Part shown: piece by piece, positions 13,501 to 25,569 of the stretch
Position numbering within the stretch: position 1 is the first letter of the stretch
Layout: every line of letters starts with the position of its first letter
Origin: Plicaturopsis crispa FD-325 SS-3
Taxonomy: Eukaryota > Basidiomycota > Agaricomycetes > Amylocorticiales > Amylocorticiaceae
Assembly: GCA_000827205.1 (NCBI GenBank)
Contig: KN832557.1
Span: 1,459,771 to 1,523,770 of the forward strand
Reading direction: 5' to 3'
DNA length: 64,000 nt
The notes under the pieces: generated by a model
What the model was told of the DNA's origin: nothing
What the model saw: only the letters and a program-made list of their open reading frames with translations
Databases searched by the model: none
Translations under genes and position numbers: made by a program

Positions 13501-13971
13501 TGCTATCCTCTTTGCTTCGTCCACTTTATGGTCCAACAATCGAGATTGGAACCGTCGACGGTATGCAAGGACGGGAGAAGGACGCCGTTGTCATCAGCCT
13601 TGTGAGGAGCAACGAATCAGTAAGCACTAATATTTTTTCGCCGTAGAGCGTCTTATAACTGAGCAATCCGGCCCATTCAAATCAGCGAGAAGTTGGATTC
13701 CTGAAGGAAAAGCGTAGAATGAATGGTGAACATCTTCATTGATCTCATTTCGTCACTTGTCGTCTGACTTTGCTCTCTACAGTCGCAATGACACGGGCAA
13801 AACGGCACTTGGTATGTAGGTCTATCGCGTTCAAAGGTGCTTGCTGAATGCCTTCGTGTCCAGTGTGTTGTCGGTGATTCCTCCACTGTACACCATGGCG
13901 GTTCATACTTGAAGAAATGGCTAGCGTGGCTCGATGCCAACGCTGATGTTCGATACGCCGGGCTGGACTAA
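10576..13971 (+). CDS. HCS1: HCS1/IGHMBP2-type superfamily 1B DNA/RNA helicase
   Basis: ATP-dependent helicase of the Upf1-like group; the yeast relative Hcs1 associates with DNA polymerase alpha. About 17 exons and 830 aa. The start MAARSFSLSTDSQIKSFI is followed by the family hallmark GLALGGLSVVGVRIGLGGKT. Walker A is GPPGTGKTHTL, created across the intron at about 11607-11664. Walker B is VVLIDEATQALEA (about 12415). Motif III is LILAGDPRQLPPT (about 12550). QYRMH spans the intron at about 12994-13053, and the motif IV-VI region reads GTVDGMQGREKDAVVISLVRSNES then VAMTRAKRHL. Between motif III and QYRMH lies a hydrophilic Ser/Asp/Lys/Pro-rich insert of about 110 residues (12597-12925). The gene converges on the ATPase gene with a 193-bp gap. 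Confidence 0.92.
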
Positions 13972-14164
13972 ATTTTGTGGAGGACGTTTTGTATGATCAA
14001 TATCCGCATCATCAACGGAATGGGAATGGCATTATGGGACAGACTGGCCAGCGAGTAGTACATGTACGATATGTTACAATTAAATAGACGACCATAATAC
14101 ACAACATACCGGCACCGATGATACAGTAAAACGCAGCGACGAGAAAATCAATACGGTACCTCAC

Positions 14165-16673
14165 TTAGTATTCGTCCACATCGCTCAGCGAAGCGTACTC
14201 GGACAAGCTCTGCACATCCTCATACTCCTGGACGACCTCTCGCATGGCATACCGCATAATCGGAGAGATTGGCACTAGCTTCGGCCCCAAGATGTCGTCC
14301 ACATCATCCTCGTCATCGTGCCCGTAAGCCTCCCTGTCCGAGATCGGGACGATCTCCTCATCGTCAGAGCCCGCGCCGTCTACCGCCGTCCCGCTGCTTC
14401 CATGGTCCGGATGATGTGTCCTCAGTCTCGTTGGCGGGTCCGAATCCTCCTTCGTGACCGCATCCGTCCAGCGGAGATCCAGTACCCGCCCCTTCACCAT
14501 CCCGTCCATCGCGCGCACACCCATCTCGCGGCAGAGCAGGAAATAGGGCAGTTGCTTGACGTCGGGCTGCGCGAGGCGGCTCATGACTTTCAAAAGCTGC
14601 ATCGCGGAGAATTCGGGCACGTGAAAGTCCTCGTCAGGACCATCTCCTTGAGGCCCGTGGGGATGGGTGATGGGAGAGTAGATCTTGAACCCGGCCGCGC
14701 CGAGGTTGGGGTGGATGCCGGTGTGTATCGCGTCGGTGCTGCTATTAACGTCACGCGGCTGCGCTGGATTATCCGGAGGCATGGATTGCGAAGAATGGAT
14801 GATATGGAGGTTGAGCAGAGCATGCGCCTGCAAGAAATGAGAGCTTTGCTTGACTGTGAGAGGTTTTCGTGAGCTTGTAGCCCAACACATGTAAAGCTGA
14901 GTGATACATACTGTCGAAACGCCCATTCGCATTCACTAGACATTGAATCCTCAATCAGAAGGAGATTGAAACATTAGGAGGACGAGAACTTACCGAAGTC
15001 GGTAATGAAATCATGCCAGTGCGCCAGTTTCCCGCCAAACGCTTCGTACAGGTTCTCAAAATCTAGCCGAGCCCGCATCCCTTCGGGAACCCTGGGCAGG
15101 ACTCGCTCGATGAAAAAGACGCGTGTTTCCGCTTTCGAGCAGTCTCCGACAGTGATGATCTATTGCATGCAGCAACCGTAAATGACTGTGCGCGAAAAGC
15201 GAAGAAAGCAGTGGCAACATACCTTGCAGTGCTGCATGACGTTCAGCTGCCGAAGCCAAGTCTGGTAGAACGGGTCAGACGTGGCGTGAATAACATGGCA
15301 GAGTCGGTCCTGCTTCGTGAGGACGAGCATCGAATCAAGAATGCATTTCATCGTTTCGGTCGACTTGATCAACGCTGGCCTGAAGGAGCATAATGAGCGG
15401 ATGATCGCGAGAAACACGTCAAGTGCGGTACGCACAGTTTGTGCGCCTCGTCAAAGAAAAACACGGGCATCTTCTTCGCGGGCACCTCTTTCCCCTTTCC
15501 CTTCTCTCGCGCGCGCTCCTTTTCAGCTTCAAGCCGCTCTCGCTCTTGTTCCGCCTTGCGCTTCCCGCGCCCACGAAAGAACCAACGCGAGCGCGACTTG
15601 GGTTTCGTCTCAACACGGGTTCTGTCCGACAAGGCGTCTGTTTCCTGGCGGCGATGTCCCTTTCCAGCGTCTGCGTCAACTTCTTCCTCTGGCTGGAACT
15701 CGCGATACTTTAGAAGTGAGCTCTGGTGGGGCAGTAAGTCAAGTGAATCGGGACAGTTAGATGAGACCAACTTGGAAGAGTTCCATAAGCCGAGCAACGT
15801 CGCTGGTCATCACGCGCGGTGTCCCTGCACTAGGTGGACCATCCGTCATTCCCAGCCGACGTTCCACGTTGAGACGGTCGTGCTATGATGATATGAGCTC
15901 TCGTCATGGATAGCTTGAGGAGTATATCACCTTGAAACTCCACGCCTCTTTTTGGAATTCCCCGTATCCGTGCATCTTCTCAGCGATCTCCTCGAAGTAC
16001 TGTTCCATCTGCTGGCTGAGGCTCATGTAAAGGCTGGCGAGATCGGCAAAGCCTGCGATGCGCAAGTCGAAGTGAAGGACGTGATAACCATCACGGCACA
16101 AGACCTCCCGTAAAAGTGCTGTCTACAAGATCTGAGATGTTGGTGTATTGCACTAAGCGATCGTGCAGGCCTGACCCACCTTGCCGACAGAGCTTGCGCC
16201 GAAGAGTATAGTGAAAGATGGTTCGCCCTCCAGGATACGCTCGATGGCGCGCATCTCTGCTCGGCGAGGGAGATATCCGGGTAGGCGCGAGAAGGTGTGC
16301 TTCGTGCGGAGCTGGGAGCGCTCACGGTTCTCCGATATCTCCCTGCGCGCCTCATCGAGCAGTCGTTTCGAGTCAGTCAGCGAGCGCACGGTTTCGGCAG
16401 GCTGTAAAATAGGCATTCAGTATGTACGTCAACCAGGTAGAGTTTTGAGTTTGGGTGCGGAATGATACCGACATTCGTGAGTACGCCAATGATTTCACCC
16501 ATGCCAAAAAGGTTTCTCTTGTGTATGTCACTGGGGAGGGACAGTTTCCTTTTGCGCGGGATGTTGGTGCGAAATAGCCAGTGGACAGATGAGGTGAAGC
16601 GGGTGTAGGTCGGGGAGTATGTTGAGGATCTCCTGTGTTGAACGTTGGAGTTATTTCTGCTGCGAGGCGGCAT
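14165..16673 (-). CDS. Archaeal-type AAA ATPase (ATPase_2-like, STAND/ORC-related fold), function unknown
   Basis: Multi-exon P-loop ATPase. The start MPPRSRNNSNVQHRRSST is at 16673. The N-terminal lead ends in LPGYLPRRAEMRAIERIL, followed by Walker A LFGASSVGKT, completed across an intron near 16180-16120. HFDLRIAGFADL follows. Walker B is VFFFDEAHKL (about 15460). Then come a sensor-like HATSDPFYQTWL (about 15270) and an acidic tail ending SLSDVDEY at 14165. Between Walker A and B is a very basic and charged insert (about 15455-15640) rich in R, K and E. The pattern matches the ATPase domain seen mainly in archaea (PF01637) and occurring as single genes in Agaricomycetes. I cannot assign a cellular role; mitochondrial or nuclear location is undetermined. 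The splice donor of the first intron (near 16470) is ambiguous. Confidence 0.75.
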
Positions 16674-17659
16674 GGTGATATTGCGCAGCGGTTGGAGTGC
16701 AAGTGAAAGATAGATAGGACGTAAGGCGAGCGAAGGATAAGACCATTTCATATAACATAGCAGAGGGGTATGCGCACGTTGATAATGAGTCAAGATGCAC
16801 GCTCTTGGACACGCCGCCGCAGGCATGCTGAACATGCAAACCTGATTCAGAGAACTGATATGTTCGGGCCGTCCGTACAGCGCCTTGAGGATGCCATGAC
16901 CGGGGTAAAATAGTAATCATCTCAGCGAATTAGATACTCGTATTGTCGGAGGGCGTCTTGGGCACGGCTGGTACGTTCTGTATAGCTCCGTACGCGTTGT
17001 TGTGTCGTGCCAAAGGTCTTGTTCGTAAGACAGGTTTGCCGTCGTGGCTGATGAGACGGTCCCCCCAATTTGCAATCTCGGACGGAGGCACAAGTTTAGC
17101 CTTGGATGCGGTGCTAGCAGGCCTTGAGGCAACGTCGTGGCGATTCAAAAGTGGAAAGTCCTATTACAAAACAATGCAGCCTCGAGGGTGAACTGGATAG
17201 CATTGTTATTAGCTGCAGGCTCCGGATCCTCCAGAAATGTGATATGACGGAAATCGCGGGCACCAGGGTAATTAGAGCAGGATTGCAGGCCAGATTGATC
17301 GTATGCCATTCTCCGGGAAGTGGCACAGAGGAACGCCGAGACAAGGACAACATGCACACCTCACATAGTTTAGAAGGCAGCCCTTGTGAAGAAATTGATG
17401 AAGTCGCTCTGGAGACCGTAGAAAATGGTGATTTGTTGCAGGTTTGTTGGTGGTAGAAGGCAAGCTGTACCATCAATGTACCATGGCCATCTGACTTTCG
17501 AGACGCGTCGAAATTCTTTAGACGCGTCGCGCCACCAAGCGCGCACATGTGTAAACGCCTTGCATCAGCTTGCACCCCGACAAGCTGTCTCTGGATAGTA
17601 TGCGCACAAATTTTCGGTCTATAGTACAGCCATGTTTTGATATTAAACGCTCTAGGACA
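16674..17659 (-). other. Unresolved ~1 kb interval with weak coding-like segments
   Basis: Lies between two minus-strand genes (RING upstream, ATPase downstream). A 72-codon frame at 16930-17148 has a fairly sober composition (for example LVPPSEIANWGDRLISHDGK), and a 150-codon frame covers 17114-17575. I could not link them into one gene with good splice sites and recognise no family. The interval also holds the ATPase promoter. It may contain a small gene, or only untranslated sequence. Confidence 0.25.
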
Positions 17660-20012
17660 CTACCAAGTTGCGATATGATACCCATGTCCTTCCGAATCTT
17701 CTGAAGACGATCGGTATTCATCGTCGTCGTCTTCGTCTTCGTCGATGTCGTAAATGTTGCGTCGAGAGGCATGCTCGCGTGCAGAGCGAGAGACTAAGCC
17801 GTCGTCGCCATACTGCTCTCTAGCAAGAACAACAGTTTTGAGTTGCCGCTAAGGTGCTTGAGTAGACAACAGACACTGACCGTTCTCGCCGAGCTACTAT
17901 ATCCGCCAGGTCCCTGGACGACGACGCGTAAGAAGGGCGTTCATCAGATATGCCAGTGCAACCTACGGGTCAGGTTCACCATCGCTACCACTTCCTTGAC
18001 CTTCAAAATCCGTATGATTATCGAGATGACTACAGTAAGCCATGGTTAGCACACGAAATACTACTGCATGACATGGGAAACGCACGATGACTCCACGTCG
18101 TCATCGGAAGATTCATCTTCTGACACGACGACTCGCCTACGGCCGCGGCTTCCAGCAGTGGCAGCATTGGATGCACCATCCGGCGCTCCATCCTCCTCCT
18201 CAGAGGACACGACTATGATGGCACCCGAGCGGCCAATGTGTCTTCGGGGACCGCGATTGCTTCGACCGCGACGGGGCTGCGGAACTTCATCCTCATCCTC
18301 GTCGTCGCTGACCTCGACAATCGCATTCGATCTTGGGGCAATCGAGTCTGGATGAACGCGCATACCCGCAAGCGGAATAGAACCGTCAAACTCATCTCCC
18401 GACTCATCTCCAGGAAGTCGCAATGGCCGGGCATGGCGCGGTATGCCGTGATCTTCCGCGTCATCGATGAAGTCGCTTTCATAATCTTCGTCCTCGTCTT
18501 CCTCGGAACCATCCTCATCGACGTCAACATCGACATCGTCGTGTAGTCCGTGGTGCCGGTGTATGTGATGCCGAAGCACATGTACATGCTCTGCCATATT
18601 CTCTGCGATGATAGCGTCGTCGTCGCTGCCAATGTGGCTGTCATCTGACGGTTCGTAGATGTGGGCATGGTGGGCGCCCCAGTGGCCGAAAAACTCGAGC
18701 TCTTCTTCGATGTTGTATGGATCATCGTCGGCCTCAAGTGCGTCTAGGTCTCCGTACCCCTCAGCATCGTAATGGTGGTGTGCATGCGGATGGTGTCCGT
18801 GCCCCGGATAAACACGCCCGCAGGATGAGCACACGCCATCCCAAAGTTCGTGCAAACAGTCCAAGCAACGCCACACTCCATCTTCTACATCGTGCATGCC
18901 CATATTTTGCCCCTGCTCGCCGCCGGGGGGCGGTGGTGCAAAGTGCTCGGGAAGCTCGAATCCATCGAACGGAAACGGATGGGCGTGAATTTGTCTCGGC
19001 TTCCGGAATATACCTGCCCAGGGGTCCGCGGGCATCTCGACGCCGTCATGGGCAGGTGGGAGACTGTCATCAACGTGTAGTAGGCCGCTGTTAGCGAGCA
19101 CCCCCACGGCGCTCTTCACGACCCACACCTCCACTGGTCGCTCCGTGACGACGGCGCGGCAGTGCGGACATGTTTTCTTGCGAATGATCGGGGGTGCTGC
19201 ATTGTTTCCTTCGGCTGGCGGAGCTTTGAACCACGAGACGAGGCAGCCGTAGCACGCCACATGACCGCAAGGTGTAAGCGCGTACGGTTTGCGTATGAGT
19301 TCAGTGCAGATCTGACATGTGAACGCTTGTTGCATTTGTGCGACTACATTCTCGTGTCGCGTGAGTTTCTGTTGAGCCGTATACCATCAATGACGGAAAA
19401 GAACAGTTCATAATAAATAAACCGCACCTCGGTTTTGTCTGCAAGCTCCTGAGTGAGCCTGGCAATGATAGCTTCGTGGGTTTCTGTCGCCGGTGCGATT
19501 GCTATTTCTTTGGACTTTCCTTTATCGGACGAAGAGGGCGGCGGTGGATGTGACATGGAGCGAGAGACTTTCGGTGAGGAAGACGAGCTGGACAATGTGG
19601 TAGATGTAGATGTGGCGGAACCGACCAACGATGAATCAGTAGAATCGGTGCTGCTATTCGAGGTATTTGCAAGTAGACTGTTGCTATCGTTAGGGAGAGT
19701 GACTGACTTGGCACTAATTGCTGAGGCGAGATGACTTCCTGAAGCGACCGCGTTTGAAGGACCAGCTTTGCGATCTGCCACAGCCCCGACCACCACGGGT
19801 AAATTCTTCGACCGCTTCCTCTGACGTCGTTTCTTCTCCCTTGACGAGGATGGCACGGGCGCCTCGTCTGTACTTTTCGTTCTTTTGACACCTCTCGCGT
19901 CCTCCACCTCCTCTGCGTCCGACAACGATCTCTTGTGGGTGGTTTGAGGTGCGATCTGGATTTGAAGTACAGTGCTCGGACCAGGGCTACCAGAGTGCAC
20001 GGATGTAGACAT
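17660..20012 (-). CDS. RING-finger E3 ubiquitin ligase with acidic, His-rich tail
   Basis: ATG at 20012 (MSTSVHSGSPGPSTV). A Ser-rich, Lys/Arg-rich disordered N-terminus precedes a short coiled stretch (EAIIARLTQELADKTE). A C3HC4 RING follows: CQICTELIRKPYALTPCGH, CYGC, CPHC (about 19310-19140). A second Cys pair set, CLDC and CSSCG (about 18870-18810), leads into a His-rich segment and long Asp/Glu stretches. Past the in-frame stop near 18061, three well-formed introns (18030-18085 with branch GCTAAC, 17914-17966 and 17820-17880) join exons that keep one phase. They end in an acidic tail, YDIDEDEDDDDEYRSSSEDS, with stop at 17660-17662. Total is about 700 aa. The protein probably transfers ubiquitin; its substrate is unknown. 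It diverges from the transporter gene with 260 bp between starts. Confidence 0.85.
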
Positions 20013-20272
20013 TTAGTACCGCTGTCAACGCGTTTGAATGAGAAAGCAGCGTCGCGAACTGAGTGTCGCGAATGGTGGTGGGAGGACAAGACGCCTTCCG
20101 AGCTCCGACTCCGTTAGCGCGTCACAAATACTGCAGTTCCTTTTCCTCCGCAACCACCATTTCTTGTTTCTTGCTCGCCCTGCGCTTGAGCGCGTTTTAT
20201 TCGCGTTTTATCCGCCCGTTATAACGGAATACACCTTGGCTACCGCAGCCGTCTTTCTGTCTCTTTTTTGAT

Positions 20273-21846
20273 ATGTCTGATGCCTCCTTTAGGCCGCCGC
20301 TCCTTCGCGCGCCCTCCGGATGGTCCTCGCGACACGACTGCGGAGAACTTGCCTCGAATGCATCCGAAGAGCCATTGCAGTCTATCCATGTCGTTGCGAA
20401 AAACGACTACGGACCCGAACGCGCCCATGCACAGTTGATGGCGAGGACTCGGCAGGAGAACGCACCGCCGACTCCTTGGAACCCGCCGCTCTCGCCGTAC
20501 TCGTCGTATACCGAGAAACCCAATCCGAGTGAGGAATATGACGCCAGTCTTATGCGGAGCCGACAGCCTCGCGCGTTACCTCCTCGCCGACGCATTTTTG
20601 ACGACAATACCTTCCTTGGACTATCGGCGACACCTTCCCCGATCGACGCAAAGCTTGCCATCCACCCCATTTTTCCGCTATCGAAACGACCTCTGAGACC
20701 GGACGCTTTCTCTGGATTTTACGACTCACAGCCATTCTGGTTGGCGCTGTACTTCTTTTTCAATCTGGGCCTGACACTGTACAACAAGGGCGTGCTGGTT
20801 CAGTTCCCATTTCCGTACACGCTGACTGCAATGCATGCACTGTGCGGCTCCATCGGCGGGCATTTCTTTCTCTCGAAACGGGCCTTCGTTCCGGCTAGGC
20901 TCAACACCAGAGACACCGTTGCCCTCGGTGCCTTCAGCGTCCTGTATGCAATCAATATCGTCGTCAGCAATTTATCCCTGTATTTAGTCACCGTTCCAGT
21001 AAGTTAGTCTACCATGTGTGAGACACAAGCTGATGATGACATAGTTTCACCAAGTTGTTCGAGCCGCAACGCCCATATTTACAATTGCGCTTTCTACATC
21101 CTTCTTCGGCTCTCAGACAAGTAACGCAAAAATCGTCTCTCTCGTACCCATAATTCTCGGGGTCGGACTCGCGTGAGCCCAATGTTGTTATTCTGCATAG
21201 GTGATACTGATGTCATGACCAGAACCTACGGCGATTACTATTTCACTCTCTGGGGCTTACTTCTCACCCTCTTCGGCACAGTTCTCGCGGCTCTCAAAAC
21301 GATATTTACCAACGTACTCCAGTCATCCCCTCATTCCGCCCCCTCTGCTCTGCGTCACCCGCCTCCTGCTATGCTCCCGCCGCGTTTGCAGATGCACCCT
21401 CTCGATCTTCTCATACGCATGTCGCCGCTAGCTTTCATTCAATGCGTCGTGTATGCGCAGATGAGCGGTGAACTCGACCGTGTCTGGCACTGGAGCGCAC
21501 ACGAGATGACCCTTCTGCGGGCATGCGCGCTGACTGCGAACGGGGCTATTGCCTTCGGCCTGAATGTAGTCAGCTTCACCGCGAATAAGAAGGCGGGTCC
21601 GCTTAGCATGACTGTTGCAGGTTGGTGAAATGTAGCCGCCTCGACGTAAACTCATGCTGATTATATACCATAGCCAACGTAAAACAGGTCCTGACCATCC
21701 TGCTGGCTGTAGTGATTTTCGACCTCACGATCACGTCGACGAATGCGCTGGGTATTTTGCTCACGCTTCTCGGCGGGGCGTGGTATGCTTGTGTCGAGTA
21801 CTCCGAGAAGGCTACAGGCGCCGCACATAAAGTGCACGGCCCCTAG
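20273..21846 (+). CDS. Triose-phosphate/nucleotide-sugar transporter family protein (DMT superfamily)
   Basis: Four-exon membrane transporter. About 150 hydrophilic residues at the N-terminus are followed by hydrophobic helices beginning FWLALYFFFNLGLTLYNKGV. The YNK signature of the TPT family is present. Exons then read FHQVVRAATPIFTIALS (after an intron near 21001-21045), TYGDYYFTLWGLLLTLFGT, and the ending VKQVLTILLAVVIFDLTI. About ten membrane segments are expected. Relatives exchange nucleotide sugars or phosphorylated sugars across Golgi/ER membranes; the substrate cannot be told from sequence. ATG at 20273, stop TAG at 21844-21846. Confidence 0.88.
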
Positions 21847-22033
21847 CTCTTCAAGCCAAGTTCCTATCTTTATTCTCTATCGGGCGGATTTTCGTTCCTT
21901 GTATGGTATCTCTTGCATTGTATCTTCCCCGTCGCATCATCATCATTGGACCAATCAATACCCCTACTACCCTCACGCTACATGTATTGTTATTTCATAA
22001 CATTCGCACACTGGAGATTACTAGAATTCCTTC

Positions 22034-22102
22034 TGCTCCTCCTCCTCCTCCTCCTCCTCCCACTACTACTACCCCCACTACCCTACTACTACACTTATAT
22101 CT
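22034..22102. repeat. Trinucleotide microsatellite (TCC)n then (ACT)n
   Basis: About eight CTC/TCC units run directly into short ACT/CTA runs, in the 3' flank of the transporter gene. Ordinary simple repeat. Confidence 0.85.
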
Positions 22103-23592
22103 TTCGTTCGCTTTGTTAGCATCAGCATTGTACATTTGATCAAACGGAAGGTTGTCGGCCCAAACACTATCCACAAGTTTTCTCATAGAAACATGGTACG
22201 TTGCTGGCTAGATGTCACCGTATGTGTGTATCGGAACGGTACCAAAGGAATCATCGCAAGGCCAATGCCTATAGTTTCCCAAAGGCAGGTAGAAGACAAT
22301 TCCTGGAACCTCGCAGGCTCGAATATCCTTGTCTGACCCGAGGCCCGCGGACATCCGCCGGCGCTAGCGACAGGCTCACTCGTAATTTCGTATTTCGAAA
22401 ACTTGAGCATTATTGCGGAAATAATCATGTCAGTGAGATGTCCAGTGCATTGTGCAAGTGAATATGCGCACGAGGCACTGACGGCCTAAGCTGCCATCGA
22501 GACAATCCGCGGTTAAATACCGCGTACTGGGTAACGCCGATGCCAATGCGCATCCAGACGCACCAGTACTCACAGGTATGATATGTTGCTAGCAGTGTGT
22601 ATGCGAGTGCATCACAAAGACGCAGCTTGATGGATAAGGACTTGTCGTGGAATTGTGGCAGTGCGCACGGTGGACTCCTTCCATGGAAACTAGGAATGAG
22701 CAGTTCAATGACAATAGATCTGACCGCAGAGTAGGGTCATGCCGTCGTGTGTATTCCACATTAGCAACGCACCTCTATAGCGAGAACGTCTGATGACAGG
22801 GTGGCCCATTCGTGTATGACGAAAGGTCAAGCTCAGGCTAAATAAAGGCCGTCTATTTGTTGTCCTAGCCGGTTGGCCAAGATACCCAAGGTCAGGAAAT
22901 CGTGATATTTGGTGTGTGTGGCTTGTAGAATAGTATAAAATCTCCTGTCGACTTGAGGTTTGGCCCGGGTGCAACGGGTGCGACAGTGTGTCCTTGACCG
23001 CAGGCTCGCGTCGGACGGTTTGCGGACGGTAGGCAATGGCTGATATTCGCGGAGTTTGAAACTCAATTGATTGTCTGTTTCCGCGGCTGCGACCGTCTTC
23101 GTCCCCGCGACGGCGAAAGGATTGCTACGGATTGCTATGCACTCTCCCAAAATTCATCAAGAAAATACACTGTATGCGCTACTCGGACGCAATGACTGAC
23201 CTTGCCAAGTTGAAATCCTGGATTGACTCATCGCCGTGTTTGTTCAATTGGAACCTCAGGATCAGGAAGACAGTGAGGGATCATGCAAGCTAGCGTTCAA
23301 TGGCTTGAAGGCACGTTCGAGTTTGTCGTCACACACTATAGCTGACTAGTCCTGACTGCATTTTTCTATCATGACTACATAGCTCGACGAGCCTGAATTA
23401 CTAACTTCAAATCACACTTGAATTGATGGAGTTGATTTCTCGTCGATCAAAACAAGATGCACAATTAGCTGCAAAAGTCGACCGTTCCTCCGTACTGGAA
23501 TGCCAGTTCACCCAACACCTTCCACTGTCGTGTCTATCGCACTAGCCACGCCGTACATCATGCGTCATGCATCATGCAAGATGGACACTAAC

Positions 23593-23610
23593 CTCAGGCT
23601 GAAGCCTGAG
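23593..23610. repeat. Perfect 8-bp inverted repeat with 2-nt loop
   Basis: CTCAGGCT, then GA, then AGCCTGAG. It stands alone in a non-coding stretch; a regulatory site or chance palindrome cannot be separated. Confidence 0.6.
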
Positions 23611-24627
23611 CGGAGGTGTAGTCCAGTTTGGTGAGCCTGGGAATGCTTTTCGAGCCCTTGATTCACTGCGCTTGCGCTGCGACCCTGCAAAATTCCAGTC
23701 TCCAAGTACCCTCAATGCTCGACCCTCGATCTGTCCCCGACACCTTGAATACTATGTACATTCATCCCCTTCGGCCTCACTGTGTCTGTACTTTGGAGCT
23801 GCGCCACACCCTACCTCCACCGTGACTCTAAACGCTTCCGCAATTGCAAGCGATGTCGACTGCGGAAGTCGATAACTCCGGATGCCTCGAGATCATTTCC
23901 GTTGTACTTAGTACTTCGTCTGAGTATTCCGAAACTGTCTTTGCCAAAGAAGCCGCGTCGACGGCAGCTGCCGTGAGATCTCCACCCCCTAGCCCGATCA
24001 TTTGTTCGCACCACTTTGTCGTGGTAAATCATCCCCGAGGAGTTGGCATCGAAGCAATGGACGTCGCTAAATCCGCACCCCTAATAGGTACCTGACGGGG
24101 TGAGGTGGGTCATCGCCTGTCATCGCGTATTCTTGCTAGCGTTAGTGCGACGGTCATGTTTACGGTCTTCTGACGTACATATTTGTACACAGATGCCCAC
24201 ACACCGACGGTTATGGAGGCGCATGTACAGCGCATGTCCTGGGGACTGGGTGTGGCCTTGGGCTACTGCTTCAAACCCAGTATTGCTCGAATATCAGACG
24301 CCTGAAGACACAATGGAATTGGATGAGTTTTGGTTTACAACGCCCATAAATTGACCCGGCGGAAGGTAAGAACATATAGATTATAATTTCTACGAGCAAA
24401 GAGTTGTTACAGAGTCATTTCAAGCATTGTGTAACACTTATGTACGGTAGGTATACGACTATGTGCAAAGGATAGTAGCGCAGTATGCGACGCGATATAA
24501 GGTAGAGGTAGTATGGTGTCTAGGGTGAAGGAGGGTGGGTTGAGGACGCAGATAACACGGAGAAGACAGGGAAATAATACACGTACAAACGCCAATGTCC
24601 AGACGTATAATGGGCGGTGCCGAGTAT

Positions 24628-25569
24628 CTATAGCTGGCGGAGTGAGCGGAGGACATCCTGGTAGTCATGCTCGGCCCAACGTCGTCCGCCTTTCTCTCGG
24701 ACCCACTGTCGGCTGCACCGTCTGATGAGCGCGGACTGCGAGGTGCCGAGGGTCGCCCCCATCCGCTGCAGTCGTGCACCCAGGTTTTGCGCAACGTGAT
24801 TGACTACCGCGTTGTCAACGTCGTCGGTGCCAGGCTCGCTATCCGAGTCGCTGTCGCTTTCGTCGTCCGATACGATCAGCATCGGCTGGTGCTGGGTGAT
24901 CTTTTCTAGGGTGGTGATCATGACGCCTTCCTCCTCGCCACCGTAGATAGCCTGGGGCGGAAGAGACTCCCCCAGCTTTCGTCGCAGCTTAGCCAAACGC
25001 CTCCTGTTGGCGGTCGTGGGCGAAAGCGGTATGGGCGAAAGTGGGCTGGGTGTCGGAGGCTCGAGGGCATGGGGTGGCAAGAGAGACGTGTCGGTGGAGA
25101 CCCTGACTTTGGGTAGGGACGCCCATCTCTGCGGGCCGGCAGGTCTTGCGGGCGCGAGATCTGAAGTCGAAGTAGGAGGATGGGGGAGCGGCCGCACCAT
25201 TGTTCGTGGAGTCCCTGGCCTCGAAGGGGGAGGTGATGGTGTAGGCGACGTAGATGGCACGGGGGGCAGTGGGCGTTTGGGTGTGTGGCACGCAGGCGTG
25301 CTATATGCCGGCGGCGCAGAATTCGGCACGCCATGTATGCTGTGGCTTTTGTGCTGCAGACGGGCCCGTTTTGTGGGCGATGTCGCGTCGCCGTCGTAGG
25401 AACGATGCGAAAGCAGTATCGGTGGAATATGGGTATGGGGGAAATGCTCGCTAGCTCCTGGACCCGCAGGGGCGGTAATTGGACGCGGAGACGGAGACGA
25501 AGAAACGATATAGGGTGTGGGGTATATCCGTAAGTCGGGGTGTAGCTGAGCCATCTGCATGGACGACAT
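24628..25569 (-). CDS. Intronless proline/serine-rich protein, unknown function
   Basis: One uninterrupted frame of 313 aa from ATG at 25569 (MSSMQMAQLHPDLRIYPTP). The first 180 residues are Pro/Ser-rich and look disordered. A basic helix-like block, ANRRRLAKLRRKLGESLPP, comes next, then an acidic DDESDSDSDSEPGTDD stretch. The end is a more ordered C-terminus with WVREKGGRRWAEHDYQDVLRSLRQL. That last block looks like the conserved part and could be a small helical module. I do not recognise the family. The frame length and residue pattern argue for a real gene; the gene stands isolated between two gene-poor intervals. Confidence 0.7.
   Translation of the reverse strand: MSSMQMAQLHPDLRIYPTPYIVSSSPSPRPITAPAGPGASEHFPHTHIPPILLSHRSYDGDATSPTKRARLQHKSHSIHGVPNSAPPAYSTPACHTPKRPLPPVPSTSPTPSPPPSRPGTPRTMVRPLPHPPTSTSDLAPARPAGPQRWASLPKVRVSTDTSLLPPHALEPPTPSPLSPIPLSPTTANRRRLAKLRRKLGESLPPQAIYGGEEEGVMITTLEKITQHQPMLIVSDDESDSDSDSEPGTDDVDNAVVNHVAQNLGARLQRMGATLGTSQSALIRRCSRQWVREKGGRRWAEHDYQDVLRSLRQL

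Larger units (their letters stand above)
21847..24627. other. Gene-poor interval, 2.8 kb
   Basis: No frame here shows family motifs or splice continuity. It contains a trinucleotide microsatellite and a short perfect hairpin, listed separately. I looked for tRNA-like T-arm boxes and transposon ends by eye and saw none. It could hide a fast-evolving small gene or an old transposon relic that is no longer recognisable. Confidence 0.5.
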
